Origin: an uncultured Hymenobacter sp.
GTDB lineage: Bacteria > Bacteroidota > Bacteroidia > Cytophagales > Hymenobacteraceae
Reading direction: 5' to 3'
Assembly: GCA_913778455.1 (NCBI GenBank)
Contig: CAJYVK010000345.1
Location: 1-60,078, forward strand
Length of the DNA: 60,078 bases
The notes under the pieces are model-generated. The model saw only the letters and a program-made list of their open reading frames with translations. It was not told where the DNA came from and searched no databases. The first letter of the stretch is position 1. Each line of letters starts with the position of its first letter. Shown here one piece after another: positions 34,088-42,318 of the stretch. Made by a program: the position numbers and the translations under genes.

Positions 34088-36594
34088 AGGTTGAAGCCCT
34101 GTACGATGTTGTTAACGGTGGGATAGCCGTTGACGCGGTCGCCCTGGCGGGCGCTGTAGCCCATGCCGCGGCGGGCAAATACGTTCCAGATGAGGTCGGC
34201 ATTGGCGGCACGGTTGGTGGCGCTGTCGGCCCGCAGGATGGCGTCGCGGCCGTCGAGGAAGCCCGGCTGGCACACTTGCAGCTTGCAGCCGTCGAGTACC
34301 AGCTTGAGGGCTTTGTTATTGCCGCCGTCGAGCGAGTAGAAGTCGGAATTGTAGCCGTACTTGTTGATCATGGCCCAGTTCAAATCCCAGAGCACCGTAG
34401 TCCAGATTTCACCCACATCGTGGGTTTCGCTGAACTGGCCAGACCCGGGGCCGAGCTTGGCATACGTGTAGTTATTGCCCGTGGCCGACATATCGGTCGT
34501 GTAGGGCTTGCTACGGAAGCCTGGGCCAGTAGTCAGGTTGGTACCAAGGTCATACGTAGCTACGTAGCGCCGATTGCTACCGATGTCACCGGGCCGGGTA
34601 GTCATCCACAAGCCGAAGAAGTCGCTCCAGCCCTCGCCCATAGTCTGGTAGCCAGTGCTGTTGTTGAGGCAGTTGGCCGAGCCGCCCCCGGTGAGGCGGT
34701 TGCTGATGCCGTGGCCGAATTCGTGCGACATTACGCCGCTGTCGAACGAGCCGTCCCAGTCGGGTAGGACAATCCCCAGCGCGGCCGACACGTTGATAGT
34801 GCCGCCGGCCAGCATGGCCGACCGCAACTTAAAGCCATCGGCCCCGCTGATGAAGATGGCGGGAATGCGGATGCCCACGGTATCGGTCCCGCCGAAGTTG
34901 ACGAGGTTGTTAGTCGCCAGCGAGTCGAACACGATAACGCCAGTAGCACCGTTAGCCTGAGCCCGCTTCACTTTGGTAGCAAAGGCATTGTTGGCCCGGG
35001 GGTTGAGCTTGGTGAGCTGGGGGCAACCCCCGCGCTGGATAAAGGCGATGTTGCCGCTTACCGCCGCGGCATTGACAAAGGGCGTGGCGCAGCCGTGGGC
35101 CCCGTTGTCGTCCGATACCCCGTCGTTCACCAGAACCAGCTTGCCCGCGAGGGGCTTTTTCTTGAGGCTGGGGCCGAACGATACGGGCGCAAAGTTGTAG
35201 GTGCCCGCCACCGTCGCTGGGCCGGTGACGGTCAGCGAGTTGATCACGTTGTCGAACAGATACATCTGCATCCGGCCGGAGCTACCGTCGGCCGGGGTGG
35301 AGAAGTTGGCGTTGTTGCGCCCGCTACCATCCTGCGCCTCGGCGCGGACGAAGTCATTATCCCGCCCTAGCTTTACGCCTTGCGCATTGGTAGTCAGGTT
35401 TTTGTACTGAAAGTTGCCCGATACTTCGTCGAAGCCATGCGCCATCATCACGTCGTGGAGCATGTTGTTCCAGTAGAACAAGTTGGTGATGCTGGAGGCC
35501 AGGTTATTAGCCTCGCGGGGGCCCTTGGTCTGGTCGAAGGGATAGTCGAAGATCAGCGAGCTGGTACCATCGGGCGAGTTGGTAGTCGAGCTCAGGTTGC
35601 CGTTGCCCGAGACAGTCGTAGCGTTGTCGTCGTAGGCCGCCACGTTGTTGCCGCGCGTCAGGTACTTGCCGCTCGATAGCAGCGAGTAGCTGTCGGCGAA
35701 GAAGCCAGCGGGCACTTTCGATTCGGCTACCTGCCAGCCCACGGGTGAATATTTCGGGTTGACCGAGCTCAGCGGTACTACGCTTCGGCCGGCCACGAGC
35801 GGGTTTTCGAAGGGTACGGGTACTACGTTGAGGCTGTTGGGAGTAGCCGTGGTATTCAGGATCGATTTGGTTGCGGCGGGCGAGAAAGCCAGCGCCTGCT
35901 GGCGGCGGGCCTCGGCGCGCTGCTGCTGCTGCCGGAAGGTAGACAGCTCATTTACCACGAAGTCATTCTTATCGACAAGCTGCCCGGTCTGGGCATCGAT
36001 GCGGGCGCTCCAGTGGTGCTGCTGGTCGAGCTGGGCAATGGTTACTTCCCACACCAGCACCAGCTTTTCGTTCTGGCGGGCATACATCAGGCGCACCGGA
36101 ATGTCTGCCTCCGAAATCCCGCCGTTGTTGAATTTCATGCCGTCGGCAGCGCGGGCTTCTACCACCGTGCGCAGGCCGACGGGGCGGGGCAGCCCCAGGC
36201 TTACCGAGGCGGCTACCACGGCCTGGGCCGGCGTAAGGGCGGGCGTGGGCGCGGCGGCGCGGCTGTTGGCATTAGCCACGAAGTCCTGGGCCGCGAAAAT
36301 GACCTTGCCTGCCTTGTCGGTGTGCACGGCCCCGGTAGCGTTGAATACTACCAGACCGTTGACGCGCTGTTGCAGGTAAGTGTGCGTGATGCCGGTGCTG
36401 GCATCAGTATACGAATTGGTGACGAGCACATCGGCCACGTCGGTTGTCTTGAGACCTTGGGCCTTGGCAGTAGCCGTAAAAGCCGCCAGACTGGCGGCGG
36501 GCGCGGCCTGCTGGGCCAGCGCCAAGCCCGGCAGGGCGAGCGCGGCTGCCAGCGTGAGCCCGCGATAACCCAAGCGAGTAGAGAACAACGTCAT
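34069..36594 (-). CDS. M36 fungalysin-type metalloprotease with inserted PA domain
   Basis: An 841-residue exported protease, start MTLFSTRLGYRGLTLAAAL. An FTP propeptide domain covers about residues 40-230. The M36 catalytic domain has SHEFGHGISNRLTGG near 624 as the zinc motif and MGEGWSDFFGLWMT near 653 with the third ligand. A PA domain is inserted at about 450-570 (GCATPFVNAAAVSGNIAFIQ). The frame ends early: NNIVQGFNLPPRPR and a stop, whereas the sorting domain lies in the next frame (33782-34087). Without it the protein would be exported to the periplasm but not passed through T9SS. A -7 box lies at 36638-36645. Confidence 0.9.
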   Translation of the reverse strand: MTLFSTRLGYRGLTLAAALALPGLALAQQAAPAASLAAFTATAKAQGLKTTDVADVLVTNSYTDASTGITHTYLQQRVNGLVVFNATGAVHTDKAGKVIFAAQDFVANANSRAAAPTPALTPAQAVVAASVSLGLPRPVGLRTVVEARAADGMKFNNGGISEADIPVRLMYARQNEKLVLVWEVTIAQLDQQHHWSARIDAQTGQLVDKNDFVVNELSTFRQQQQRAEARRQQALAFSPAATKSILNTTATPNSLNVVPVPFENPLVAGRSVVPLSSVNPKYSPVGWQVAESKVPAGFFADSYSLLSSGKYLTRGNNVAAYDDNATTVSGNGNLSSTTNSPDGTSSLIFDYPFDQTKGPREANNLASSITNLFYWNNMLHDVMMAHGFDEVSGNFQYKNLTTNAQGVKLGRDNDFVRAEAQDGSGRNNANFSTPADGSSGRMQMYLFDNVINSLTVTGPATVAGTYNFAPVSFGPSLKKKPLAGKLVLVNDGVSDDNGAHGCATPFVNAAAVSGNIAFIQRGGCPQLTKLNPRANNAFATKVKRAQANGATGVIVFDSLATNNLVNFGGTDTVGIRIPAIFISGADGFKLRSAMLAGGTINVSAALGIVLPDWDGSFDSGVMSHEFGHGISNRLTGGGSANCLNNSTGYQTMGEGWSDFFGLWMTTRPGDIGSNRRYVATYDLGTNLTTGPGFRSKPYTTDMSATGNNYTYAKLGPGSGQFSETHDVGEIWTTVLWDLNWAMINKYGYNSDFYSLDGGNNKALKLVLDGCKLQVCQPGFLDGRDAILRADSATNRAANADLIWNVFARRGMGYSARQGDRVNGYPTVNNIVQGFNLPPRPR

Positions 36595-36637
36595 AGAAAA
36601 GGAATTAAGTAAAAAAGGCTTCGCAAACGCAAGGTGC

Positions 36638-36645
36638 CAAAGATA
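36638..36645 (-). promoter_or_regulatory. Bacteroidota -7 element upstream of the M36 protease gene
   Basis: On the minus strand the sequence is TATCTTTG, an exact TAnnTTTG match, about 44 bases before the start codon. No -33 TTTG is evident at the usual distance. Confidence 0.45.
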
Positions 36646-36735
36646 AACACATTTTCCAGATTGACGCCATTTATTTTTCCTGCGTAAAGAGCACGCAACG
36701 CCAACGTTATTTTTTTGCCGGGCCGGGTCGCCAAT

Positions 36736-37272
36736 CTACCCGAATACCGCCAGCTTGCTGAGCACGTCCCACAGCACCACGCCGGCCGCCACGCTCACGT
36801 TGAGCGAGTGCTTGGTGCCGAGCTGCGGAATCTCCACGGCGGCCTCGCAAAGGGCCAGTACCTCATCGTCGACGCCGAAAACCTCATTGCCCAGCACCAG
36901 GGCCAGCGGGCGGCCCGGCGCGGGCTGGAAGGCGGGTAGCAGCACCGAGCCGGTAGTTTGCTCCACGGCCACGAGCTGGTAGCCCGCGGCCACGAGCTGC
37001 CGGGCGGCTTCGAGGGTGGTAGTAGTGTAGGTCCAGGCCACCGACTCAGTACTGCCGAGGGCGGTTTTGGTGATTTCGCGGTGCGGCGGCTGGCCGGTCA
37101 CGCCGCAGAGGTAGATATGCTCCAGGGCAAAGGCGTCGGCGGTGCGAAACACGGCGCCCACGTTGTGTAGCGACCGCACATTGTCGAGCACCAGCACCAC
37201 CGGGCTTTTGGGCGTGGCTTTAAAATCGGCGACCGGCAGCCGGTTCAGCTCCGGCATGGTGAGTTTGCGCAT
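36736..37272 (-). CDS. SpoU/TrmH family RNA 2'-O-methyltransferase
   Basis: A 178-residue SPOUT methyltransferase without the N-terminal substrate-binding domain of larger TrmH enzymes. Motif 1 is NVRSLHNVGAVFRTADAF, motif 2 is LALVLGNEVFGVDDEVL and motif 3 is IPQLGTKHSLNVSVAAGVV, which makes the knotted SAM site. It probably methylates tRNA or rRNA; the target is unknown. The start MRKLTMPELNRL at 37272 was chosen; the frame is open farther right to 37941, but that runs antisense through the mutS 5' end. It is divergent from mutS, with the heptamer array in between. Confidence 0.9.
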   Translation of the reverse strand: MRKLTMPELNRLPVADFKATPKSPVVLVLDNVRSLHNVGAVFRTADAFALEHIYLCGVTGQPPHREITKTALGSTESVAWTYTTTTLEAARQLVAAGYQLVAVEQTTGSVLLPAFQPAPGRPLALVLGNEVFGVDDEVLALCEAAVEIPQLGTKHSLNVSVAAGVVLWDVLSKLAVFG

Positions 37273-37281
37273 AGTTTTTTG

Positions 37282-37465
37282 AGCCGTTAGCTTTTGGCTG
37301 TTAGCTGTTAGCTTTTTGGGGAAGGAATAAGGCCCGCAAAACGGGCACATTCCGGCGTAATTTAGAGTTTTTAATAGAGAAGCTGGGCTATCAAAGCACC
37401 AGGCAATTCTCATTATGTTGGCTGTCAAGAGAAAGCTACTAGCTAACAGCCAAAAGCTCACAGCT
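37282..37465. repeat. Inverted pair of heptamer arrays between the SpoU gene and mutS
   Basis: The left arm (37282-37315) reads in 7-base steps GTTAGCT, TTTGGCT, GTTAGCT, GTTAGCT. The right arm (37432-37465) reads AGCTACT, AGCTAAC, AGCCAAA, AGCTCAC. The arms agree as reverse complements at 29 of 34 positions. The right arm ends 2 bases before the mutS ATG. Confidence 0.85.
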
Positions 37466-37467
37466 AC

Positions 37468-40239
37468 ATGTCTACCGCTTCCGCCCCCGCCACGCCGCCC
37501 ACCAAATTCGCCATTAAGTCGCTGGGGCCCGACCACATCAAGCCCGCCGCCGTGGCTGATACACCGCTCATGCGGCAGTACTACCAGCTCAAAACCGAGC
37601 ATCCCGGCGCGGTGCTGCTGTTTCGGGTGGGCGACTTCTACGAGACCTTCGGCGAGGACGCCGTGACGGCCGCCCGCATCCTCGATATCACGCTCACCAA
37701 GCGCGGGGCGGGCACGGCCAGCGAGGTGGCCCTGGCAGGCTTCCCGCACCACGCCCTCGATACCTACCTGCCCAAGCTCGTGCGCGCCGGCCAGCGGGTG
37801 GCCATCTGCGACCAGCTCGAAGACCCCAAGCAGGCCAAGGGCCTCGTCAAGCGGGGCATTACCGAGCTCGTGACGCCCGGTGTGAGCCTGTACGACAATA
37901 CCCTGGAGCGCCGCCAGAACAACTACCTGGCCGCCGTGCACTTCGGTAAAGCGGAGGCCGGCATTTCATTTCTCGACATCAGCACCGGCGAGTTTCTGGC
38001 TGCGCAGGGCACGGTGGACTACCTGGGCAAGCTGCTGCAAAATTTCCGGCCCGCCGAGGTGCTGTTTTGCAAGCGTAGCCGAACCGAGTTTGAGAACAGC
38101 TTCGGCCCCGACTTCTGCACCTACGCGCTCGACGAGTGGGTATTTGGGCCAGATTACGCCCACGACACGCTCACGCGGCACTTCCGCACTACCTCGCTCA
38201 AGGGCTTCGGCGTGGATAACCTGCGCGAAGGCGTAATCGCGGCCGGCTGCATCCTGCACTACTTGGCCGAAACCAAGCACACCGACATTCAGCACATCGC
38301 CAGCCTGGGCCGCCTGGAGGAAGACAAATACGTGTGGCTCGACCGCTTCACGGTGCGCAACCTGGAGCTGGTGCAGGCCCAGCACCCCGGCGGCGTGCCG
38401 CTCATCGACATTCTCGACCAAACCCTGACGCCGATGGGGGCCCGCCTGCTGCGCAAGTGGGTGGTGCTGCCGCTGAAGGAAGTCAGCCAGATTCAGCGGC
38501 GCCTCGACACCGTGGCCGCCCTCGTGGCCGAACCCGAGCTGCTCGAAGAGGTCCAAACCCAGCTGCGTCCCATCAACGACCTGGAGCGCCTCATCTCCAA
38601 AGTGGCCGTGCGCCGCGTGAATCCCCGCGAGCTGTTGCAGCTGGCCCGCGCGCTCGAAAGCATCGCCCCGCTACGCGAAAAGCTGGCCGCCTCGGGTGTG
38701 CGCGCCCTCGAAAAGCTGGCCGACCAGCTCAACCCCTGCGCCTCGCTACGCCGCGAGATTCAAGCTAAGATTCGCCCCGACGCGCCCGTGCTCACCAACC
38801 AGGGCCACGTCATTATGGACGGCGTGGACGCCGAGCTCGACGAGTTGCGCGGGCTGGCCTTCTCGGGCAAGGACTTCTTGCTCAAAATGCAGCAGCGCGA
38901 GCAGGCGGCCACGGGTATCTCGTCGCTGAAAGTGGCTTACAACAAAGTGTTTGGCTACTACCTTGAAGTCAGCAACGCCCACAAGAGCAAGGTGCCCGCC
39001 GATTGGATTCGCAAGCAAACGCTCGTGAACGCCGAGCGCTACGTAACCGAGGAGCTGAAAACCTACGAGGAGAAAATCCTGAACGCCGAGGAACAGCTGT
39101 TTGCCATCGAAAGCCGCATTTACCAGGAGGTAGTGCTGGCGGCGCTCGACTTCGTGAGCCAGGTGCAGCAAAACGCCCGCGCCATCGGCGTGCTCGACTG
39201 CCTGGCCTCGTTTGCGGCCACGGCGCGGCAGTACCGCTACACCCGGCCGTTGGTCAACGACGGGCCGACGCTCGACATCAAGGGCGGGCGCCACCCGGTA
39301 ATCGAGCGGCAGCTGCCGCCCGGCGAGAGCTACATTCCCAACGACTTGTGCCTGAGCCAGGACGACCAGCAGATCGTCGTGATCACCGGCCCCAACATGG
39401 CCGGTAAGTCGGCCCTGCTGCGCCAAACCGCCCTCATCGTGCTGCTGGCCCAGATCGGCTCGTTCGTGCCCGCCGAAGAAGCTACGGTGGGCATTATCGA
39501 CAAGATTTTCACCCGCGTGGGGGCCAGCGACAACCTCAGCAAGGGCGAAAGCACCTTCATGGTGGAGATGACCGAAACGGCTTCCATCCTGAACAATCTT
39601 TCCAGCCGCAGCCTCGTGCTGATGGATGAGATCGGGCGTGGTACCAGCACCTACGACGGCATCAGCATAGCCTGGGCCATCGTGGAGCACCTGCACAACA
39701 ACCCCAAGGCCAAGGCGAAGACGCTGTTTGCCACCCACTACCACGAGCTCAACCAGCTGGCCGACGACTGCCCCCGGGTGCGCAACTACCACGTGGCCGT
39801 GCAGGAGGCCGACGGCCGGGTGCTGTTCCTGCGTAAGCTGCGGCCCGGCGGCTCCGAGCACTCGTTTGGCATCCACGTGGCGCGCATGGCCGGTATGCCG
39901 TCGGCCGTGGTGCTGCGGGCCAACGAGATCATGCACCACCTGGAGCAGGAGCGCACCCAAACCGGCCTCACGGAAATTGACCCCGATGCCCCCACAGAGT
40001 TCGATGAGGTGCTGGCCGGGCTGGAAGCCAAAAATTCCCCCGCTCCCCAGCCCGCCGCTACCCCGAAGCCCCGCGCCACTACGGCCGTCGCCTCGGCTCC
40101 GCGCGTGCAGCTCAGTATGTTCGAGCCCGGCGACCCCAAATTGGAGCACTTGCGCGAGCAGCTGCAAACGCTGGACATCAATACTCTTACGCCCATCGAG
40201 GCGCTGTTGAAGTTGCAGGAATTGAAGGGGCTGATTTAA
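37468..40239 (+). CDS. mutS: DNA mismatch repair protein MutS
   Basis: A 923-residue mismatch sensor. The mismatch-reading Phe-x-Glu is F57-Y-E59 in VGDFYETFGED. The ATPase has Walker A near 641 (GPNMAGKSALL), Walker B LVLMDEIGRGTSTYDG near 715 and the conserved ATHYHEL. A low-complexity linker (ASKNSP-like stretch AKNSPAPQPAATPKPRA) precedes the C-terminal QLSMFEPGD clamp-binding motif. Length is slightly above the usual 850-870, because of the N-terminal extension (about 30 residues) and the linker. The start ATG abuts the heptamer array. Confidence 0.97.
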   Translation: MSTASAPATPPTKFAIKSLGPDHIKPAAVADTPLMRQYYQLKTEHPGAVLLFRVGDFYETFGEDAVTAARILDITLTKRGAGTASEVALAGFPHHALDTYLPKLVRAGQRVAICDQLEDPKQAKGLVKRGITELVTPGVSLYDNTLERRQNNYLAAVHFGKAEAGISFLDISTGEFLAAQGTVDYLGKLLQNFRPAEVLFCKRSRTEFENSFGPDFCTYALDEWVFGPDYAHDTLTRHFRTTSLKGFGVDNLREGVIAAGCILHYLAETKHTDIQHIASLGRLEEDKYVWLDRFTVRNLELVQAQHPGGVPLIDILDQTLTPMGARLLRKWVVLPLKEVSQIQRRLDTVAALVAEPELLEEVQTQLRPINDLERLISKVAVRRVNPRELLQLARALESIAPLREKLAASGVRALEKLADQLNPCASLRREIQAKIRPDAPVLTNQGHVIMDGVDAELDELRGLAFSGKDFLLKMQQREQAATGISSLKVAYNKVFGYYLEVSNAHKSKVPADWIRKQTLVNAERYVTEELKTYEEKILNAEEQLFAIESRIYQEVVLAALDFVSQVQQNARAIGVLDCLASFAATARQYRYTRPLVNDGPTLDIKGGRHPVIERQLPPGESYIPNDLCLSQDDQQIVVITGPNMAGKSALLRQTALIVLLAQIGSFVPAEEATVGIIDKIFTRVGASDNLSKGESTFMVEMTETASILNNLSSRSLVLMDEIGRGTSTYDGISIAWAIVEHLHNNPKAKAKTLFATHYHELNQLADDCPRVRNYHVAVQEADGRVLFLRKLRPGGSEHSFGIHVARMAGMPSAVVLRANEIMHHLEQERTQTGLTEIDPDAPTEFDEVLAGLEAKNSPAPQPAATPKPRATTAVASAPRVQLSMFEPGDPKLEHLREQLQTLDINTLTPIEALLKLQELKGLI

Positions 40240-40328
40240 TAGTAGCGCGAACTTTGTAGTCCGCGGTTGTGAGGCTGCTTGCTTATCAACATCCTTAAAC
40301 GCGGACTGCAAAGTCCGCGCTACTATTT
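40238..40328. repeat. Inverted repeat, family C copy 2, between convergent genes
   Basis: The left end AATAGTAGCGCG (40238-40249) matches the reverse complement of the right end CGCGCTACTATT (40317-40328). Inside are GAACTTTGTAGTCCGCG and CGCGGACTGCAAAGTCCGCG. It overlaps the last base of the mutS stop and contains the stop (TAG) of the minus-strand gene at 40323. Confidence 0.88.
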
Positions 40329-40778
40329 TAAGTAGTGCGCCTGCACGAGACGCATGGCAGCCGTCGCATCGGCCACGCACACGCTGCACGCGGTACCCAC
40401 GCCGTTGACTGGGCCTTCGTATTCCCAGGTGAAAGTTTTGGGCGCCGCGCCCGTGGCATCGCTCACGAGTAGGGTGTTGCCGCTGGGCACCACGTACAGC
40501 GTGCGGCCGCTTAGAAATTTTACCTTGAAGCCGGGCTGCCCATTCGGCTTCGCGGGGCCGAGGTAGCGCACCTGGGCGTCTTCGCGGTTTGCGCCAGCGG
40601 CGTAGCCCACGTCGGAGCGGCGGCCGTTGAGGGTCCAGAAGCTGAAGTGCTCGTAGCTGGCCGTGCCCGGCTGGCCGTAGCCGTAGTTGGCCACTTGGTT
40701 TTGGGCCTGGGCCGGGCGGGTGGCCAGCGTACCCGCGCCGAAGGCCAGAACGCAGAAAGCAGAAGAAAAAGACGACAT
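40323..40778 (-). CDS. Secreted protein of unknown function
   Basis: A 151-residue exported protein; MSSFSSAFCVLAFGAGTLAT followed by RPAQAQ is a short signal peptide. The mature part is rich in Gly, Tyr and Thr and contains four cysteines or fewer (GTACSVCVADA). I do not recognise a domain. Its stop is provided by the inverted repeat at 40238-40328. It is convergent with mutS and divergent from msrA; nothing in the context gives a role. Confidence 0.65.
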   Translation of the reverse strand: MSSFSSAFCVLAFGAGTLATRPAQAQNQVANYGYGQPGTASYEHFSFWTLNGRRSDVGYAAGANREDAQVRYLGPAKPNGQPGFKVKFLSGRTLYVVPSGNTLLVSDATGAAPKTFTWEYEGPVNGVGTACSVCVADATAAMRLVQAHYLK

Positions 40779-40968
40779 GGCGAGATGCGGCGGGCCGCGG
40801 AGGCCCCCGCTGGCCCTACGTAAAAGCCGCGCCGTAAGCTGCCGTGCACTAGCGCTTACGCCGGTCAGCGCCAGTGAACCCCGCGCCGAAAACCCGTGTT
40901 TAAAAGGAATCCATCGGCCTAGTGGCTAGCGTATAGCTTAGCCCCCGCACTTTTCTTTCCTTGCACTC

Positions 40969-41667
40969 ATGACTAAGCTTTTATCGGCCGCTTCCGGCCT
41001 CGGCCTGCTGGCCTTGCTCACGGCCTGCGGCTCGCAGCAGCCTGCCCAGGCGCAGGCCCAAACCCCGACCGCCCCGGTGGCTTCCACGGGGGGCTTCGCA
41101 CCCAAAGACCTTACCGGGCTGGCCCAGGCCACCTTCGCCGGCGGCTGCTTCTGGGCGCAGGAAGAGGCGTTTGAACAGCTTAAGGGCGTGAAGCAGGTGG
41201 TGAGCGGCTACGCGGGTGGCACCGTGCCGCACCCCAGCTACGAGCAGGTAGCCGGCCAGCAAACCGGCCACGCCGAATCGGTGAATATCTACTACGATCC
41301 CAAGGTAATCAGCTACCAGGAGCTGGCTGATATTTTCTTCACGGCCAGCCACGACCCCACGCAACTCAACCGTCAGGGCAATGATACCGGCCCCGAGTAC
41401 CGCTCAGTGGCCTTCTACCGCACGCCGGCGGAAAAGACTGCCTTGGAGCAAACCATCGCCAAGGTCAATGCTTCTAAGCAGTACGGTAGTAAGATTGTGA
41501 CCCAGGTAGTGCCCTTCAAGCAGTTTTGGGATGCCGAGGACTACCACCAGGGCTACTATCGCCTGCACCCCGATAACCCGTACATCGTCAACGTATCGGA
41601 GCATAAGGTAGCCCACGTGCGCAAGCTCTTCCCGCACGATTTGAAGCCGAATCTGCCCGCTTTATAA
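40969..41667 (+). CDS. msrA: Peptide-methionine (S)-S-oxide reductase, lipoprotein form
   Basis: A 232-residue repair enzyme for oxidised methionine. The active-site motif is FAGGCFWAQEE (Cys60), and HPSYEQVAGQQTGHAESV, DPTQLNRQGNDTGPEYRS and DYHQGYYRLHP are family markers. MTKLLSAASGLGLLALLTAC is a lipoprotein signal with Cys20, so this copy works in the envelope rather than the cytosol. A Gln/Ala-rich linker (residues 22-45) follows. It is ended by a strong bidirectional terminator. Confidence 0.95.
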   Translation: MTKLLSAASGLGLLALLTACGSQQPAQAQAQTPTAPVASTGGFAPKDLTGLAQATFAGGCFWAQEEAFEQLKGVKQVVSGYAGGTVPHPSYEQVAGQQTGHAESVNIYYDPKVISYQELADIFFTASHDPTQLNRQGNDTGPEYRSVAFYRTPAEKTALEQTIAKVNASKQYGSKIVTQVVPFKQFWDAEDYHQGYYRLHPDNPYIVNVSEHKVAHVRKLFPHDLKPNLPAL

Positions 41668-41693
41668 GCCAGAGGTCAGCACCTTCAGCCGCA

Positions 41694-41735
41694 AAAAAGC
41701 CCGCCTCGCTTTCATAGTAGCGAGGCGGGCTTTTT
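41694..41735. terminator. Bidirectional terminator after msrA
   Basis: Arms AAAAAGCCCGCCTCGCT (41694-41710) and AGCGAGGCGGGCTTTTT (41719-41735) are perfect over 17 bases, with A/T runs on both sides, between convergent genes. Confidence 0.92.
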
Positions 41736-41758
41736 GAACGAAGCTACTAGCCGAAACC

Positions 41759-42178
41759 TTAGCGGGCCGTCACGCTGGCAGGGGCACTCGCGGCCCAGCG
41801 ACGGGCGGCCGTCGCATCGGCAAAATATTGGGTGTCGAACGGGATGTGCTCGGTAGCACGCTGGATGATATTAGTAATACCCATGCGGTTGAGCGCATCC
41901 TGCGACTCGACGATGGCCAGCCGCCGCACGCCGAGCTTGGCAAATTCGGGAAACCACTCCTGGTTTATCCAGTCCTGGTCGGCGGGGCGGATGGTGCGCA
42001 GCAGGGTATTATTGGCTACCCAGCCCTTCACGCGGTATTGCCGGGCCAGCCGCAGTGCCTCGGTGAGCGACGAGCGCAGCTGCTCGGAATTGACGAAGCC
42101 CAGCCACTCGGTTTCGAGAGTAGCCCCGGCCGGGTCGTGGTGTAACTGTACAAATGAAGTATGGTAAACAATCGACAT
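41759..42178 (-). CDS. STAS/SpoIIAA-like small protein, function unknown
   Basis: A 139-residue soluble protein starting MSIVYHTSFVQLHHD. The strand-helix pattern, LRSSLTEALRLARQYRVKGW and a central DWINQEWFPEFAKLGVRRLA, resembles STAS-like proteins found in Hymenobacter and relatives. No Ser phosphorylation motif is clear. A -7 box is at 42225-42232 upstream. The upstream Met at 42202 was not used because the added residues precede a poor context. Confidence 0.6.
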   Translation of the reverse strand: MSIVYHTSFVQLHHDPAGATLETEWLGFVNSEQLRSSLTEALRLARQYRVKGWVANNTLLRTIRPADQDWINQEWFPEFAKLGVRRLAIVESQDALNRMGITNIIQRATEHIPFDTQYFADATAARRWAASAPASVTAR

Positions 42179-42224
42179 AAGGTAGATAAAACGGCTCTGC
42201 AAACAGTACGAGTAGTATTTTACC

Positions 42225-42232
42225 CAAAAATA
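42225..42232 (-). promoter_or_regulatory. Bacteroidota -7 element upstream of the STAS-like gene
   Basis: Minus strand TATTTTTG matches TAnnTTTG exactly, about 47 bases before the start. The region on its upstream side is AT-rich but has no obvious -33 box. Confidence 0.4.
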
Positions 42233-42318
42233 CGATTTAAGTACCGATTTTTACGTGATTTGACCGGGTTTAGCTGCCCTGACTATCAACTCCTTTTCCT
42301 CGCTATCTCTTTTTACTG

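Noticed and set aside
37273..37941. N-terminal extension of the SpoU methyltransferase
   Set aside because: Lies antisense to the mutS 5' region and inside the heptamer array; the family start fits 37272.
38746..40389. Minus-strand frame of 547 codons across mutS
   Set aside because: Antisense to the conserved mutS ATPase; no recognisable domain.
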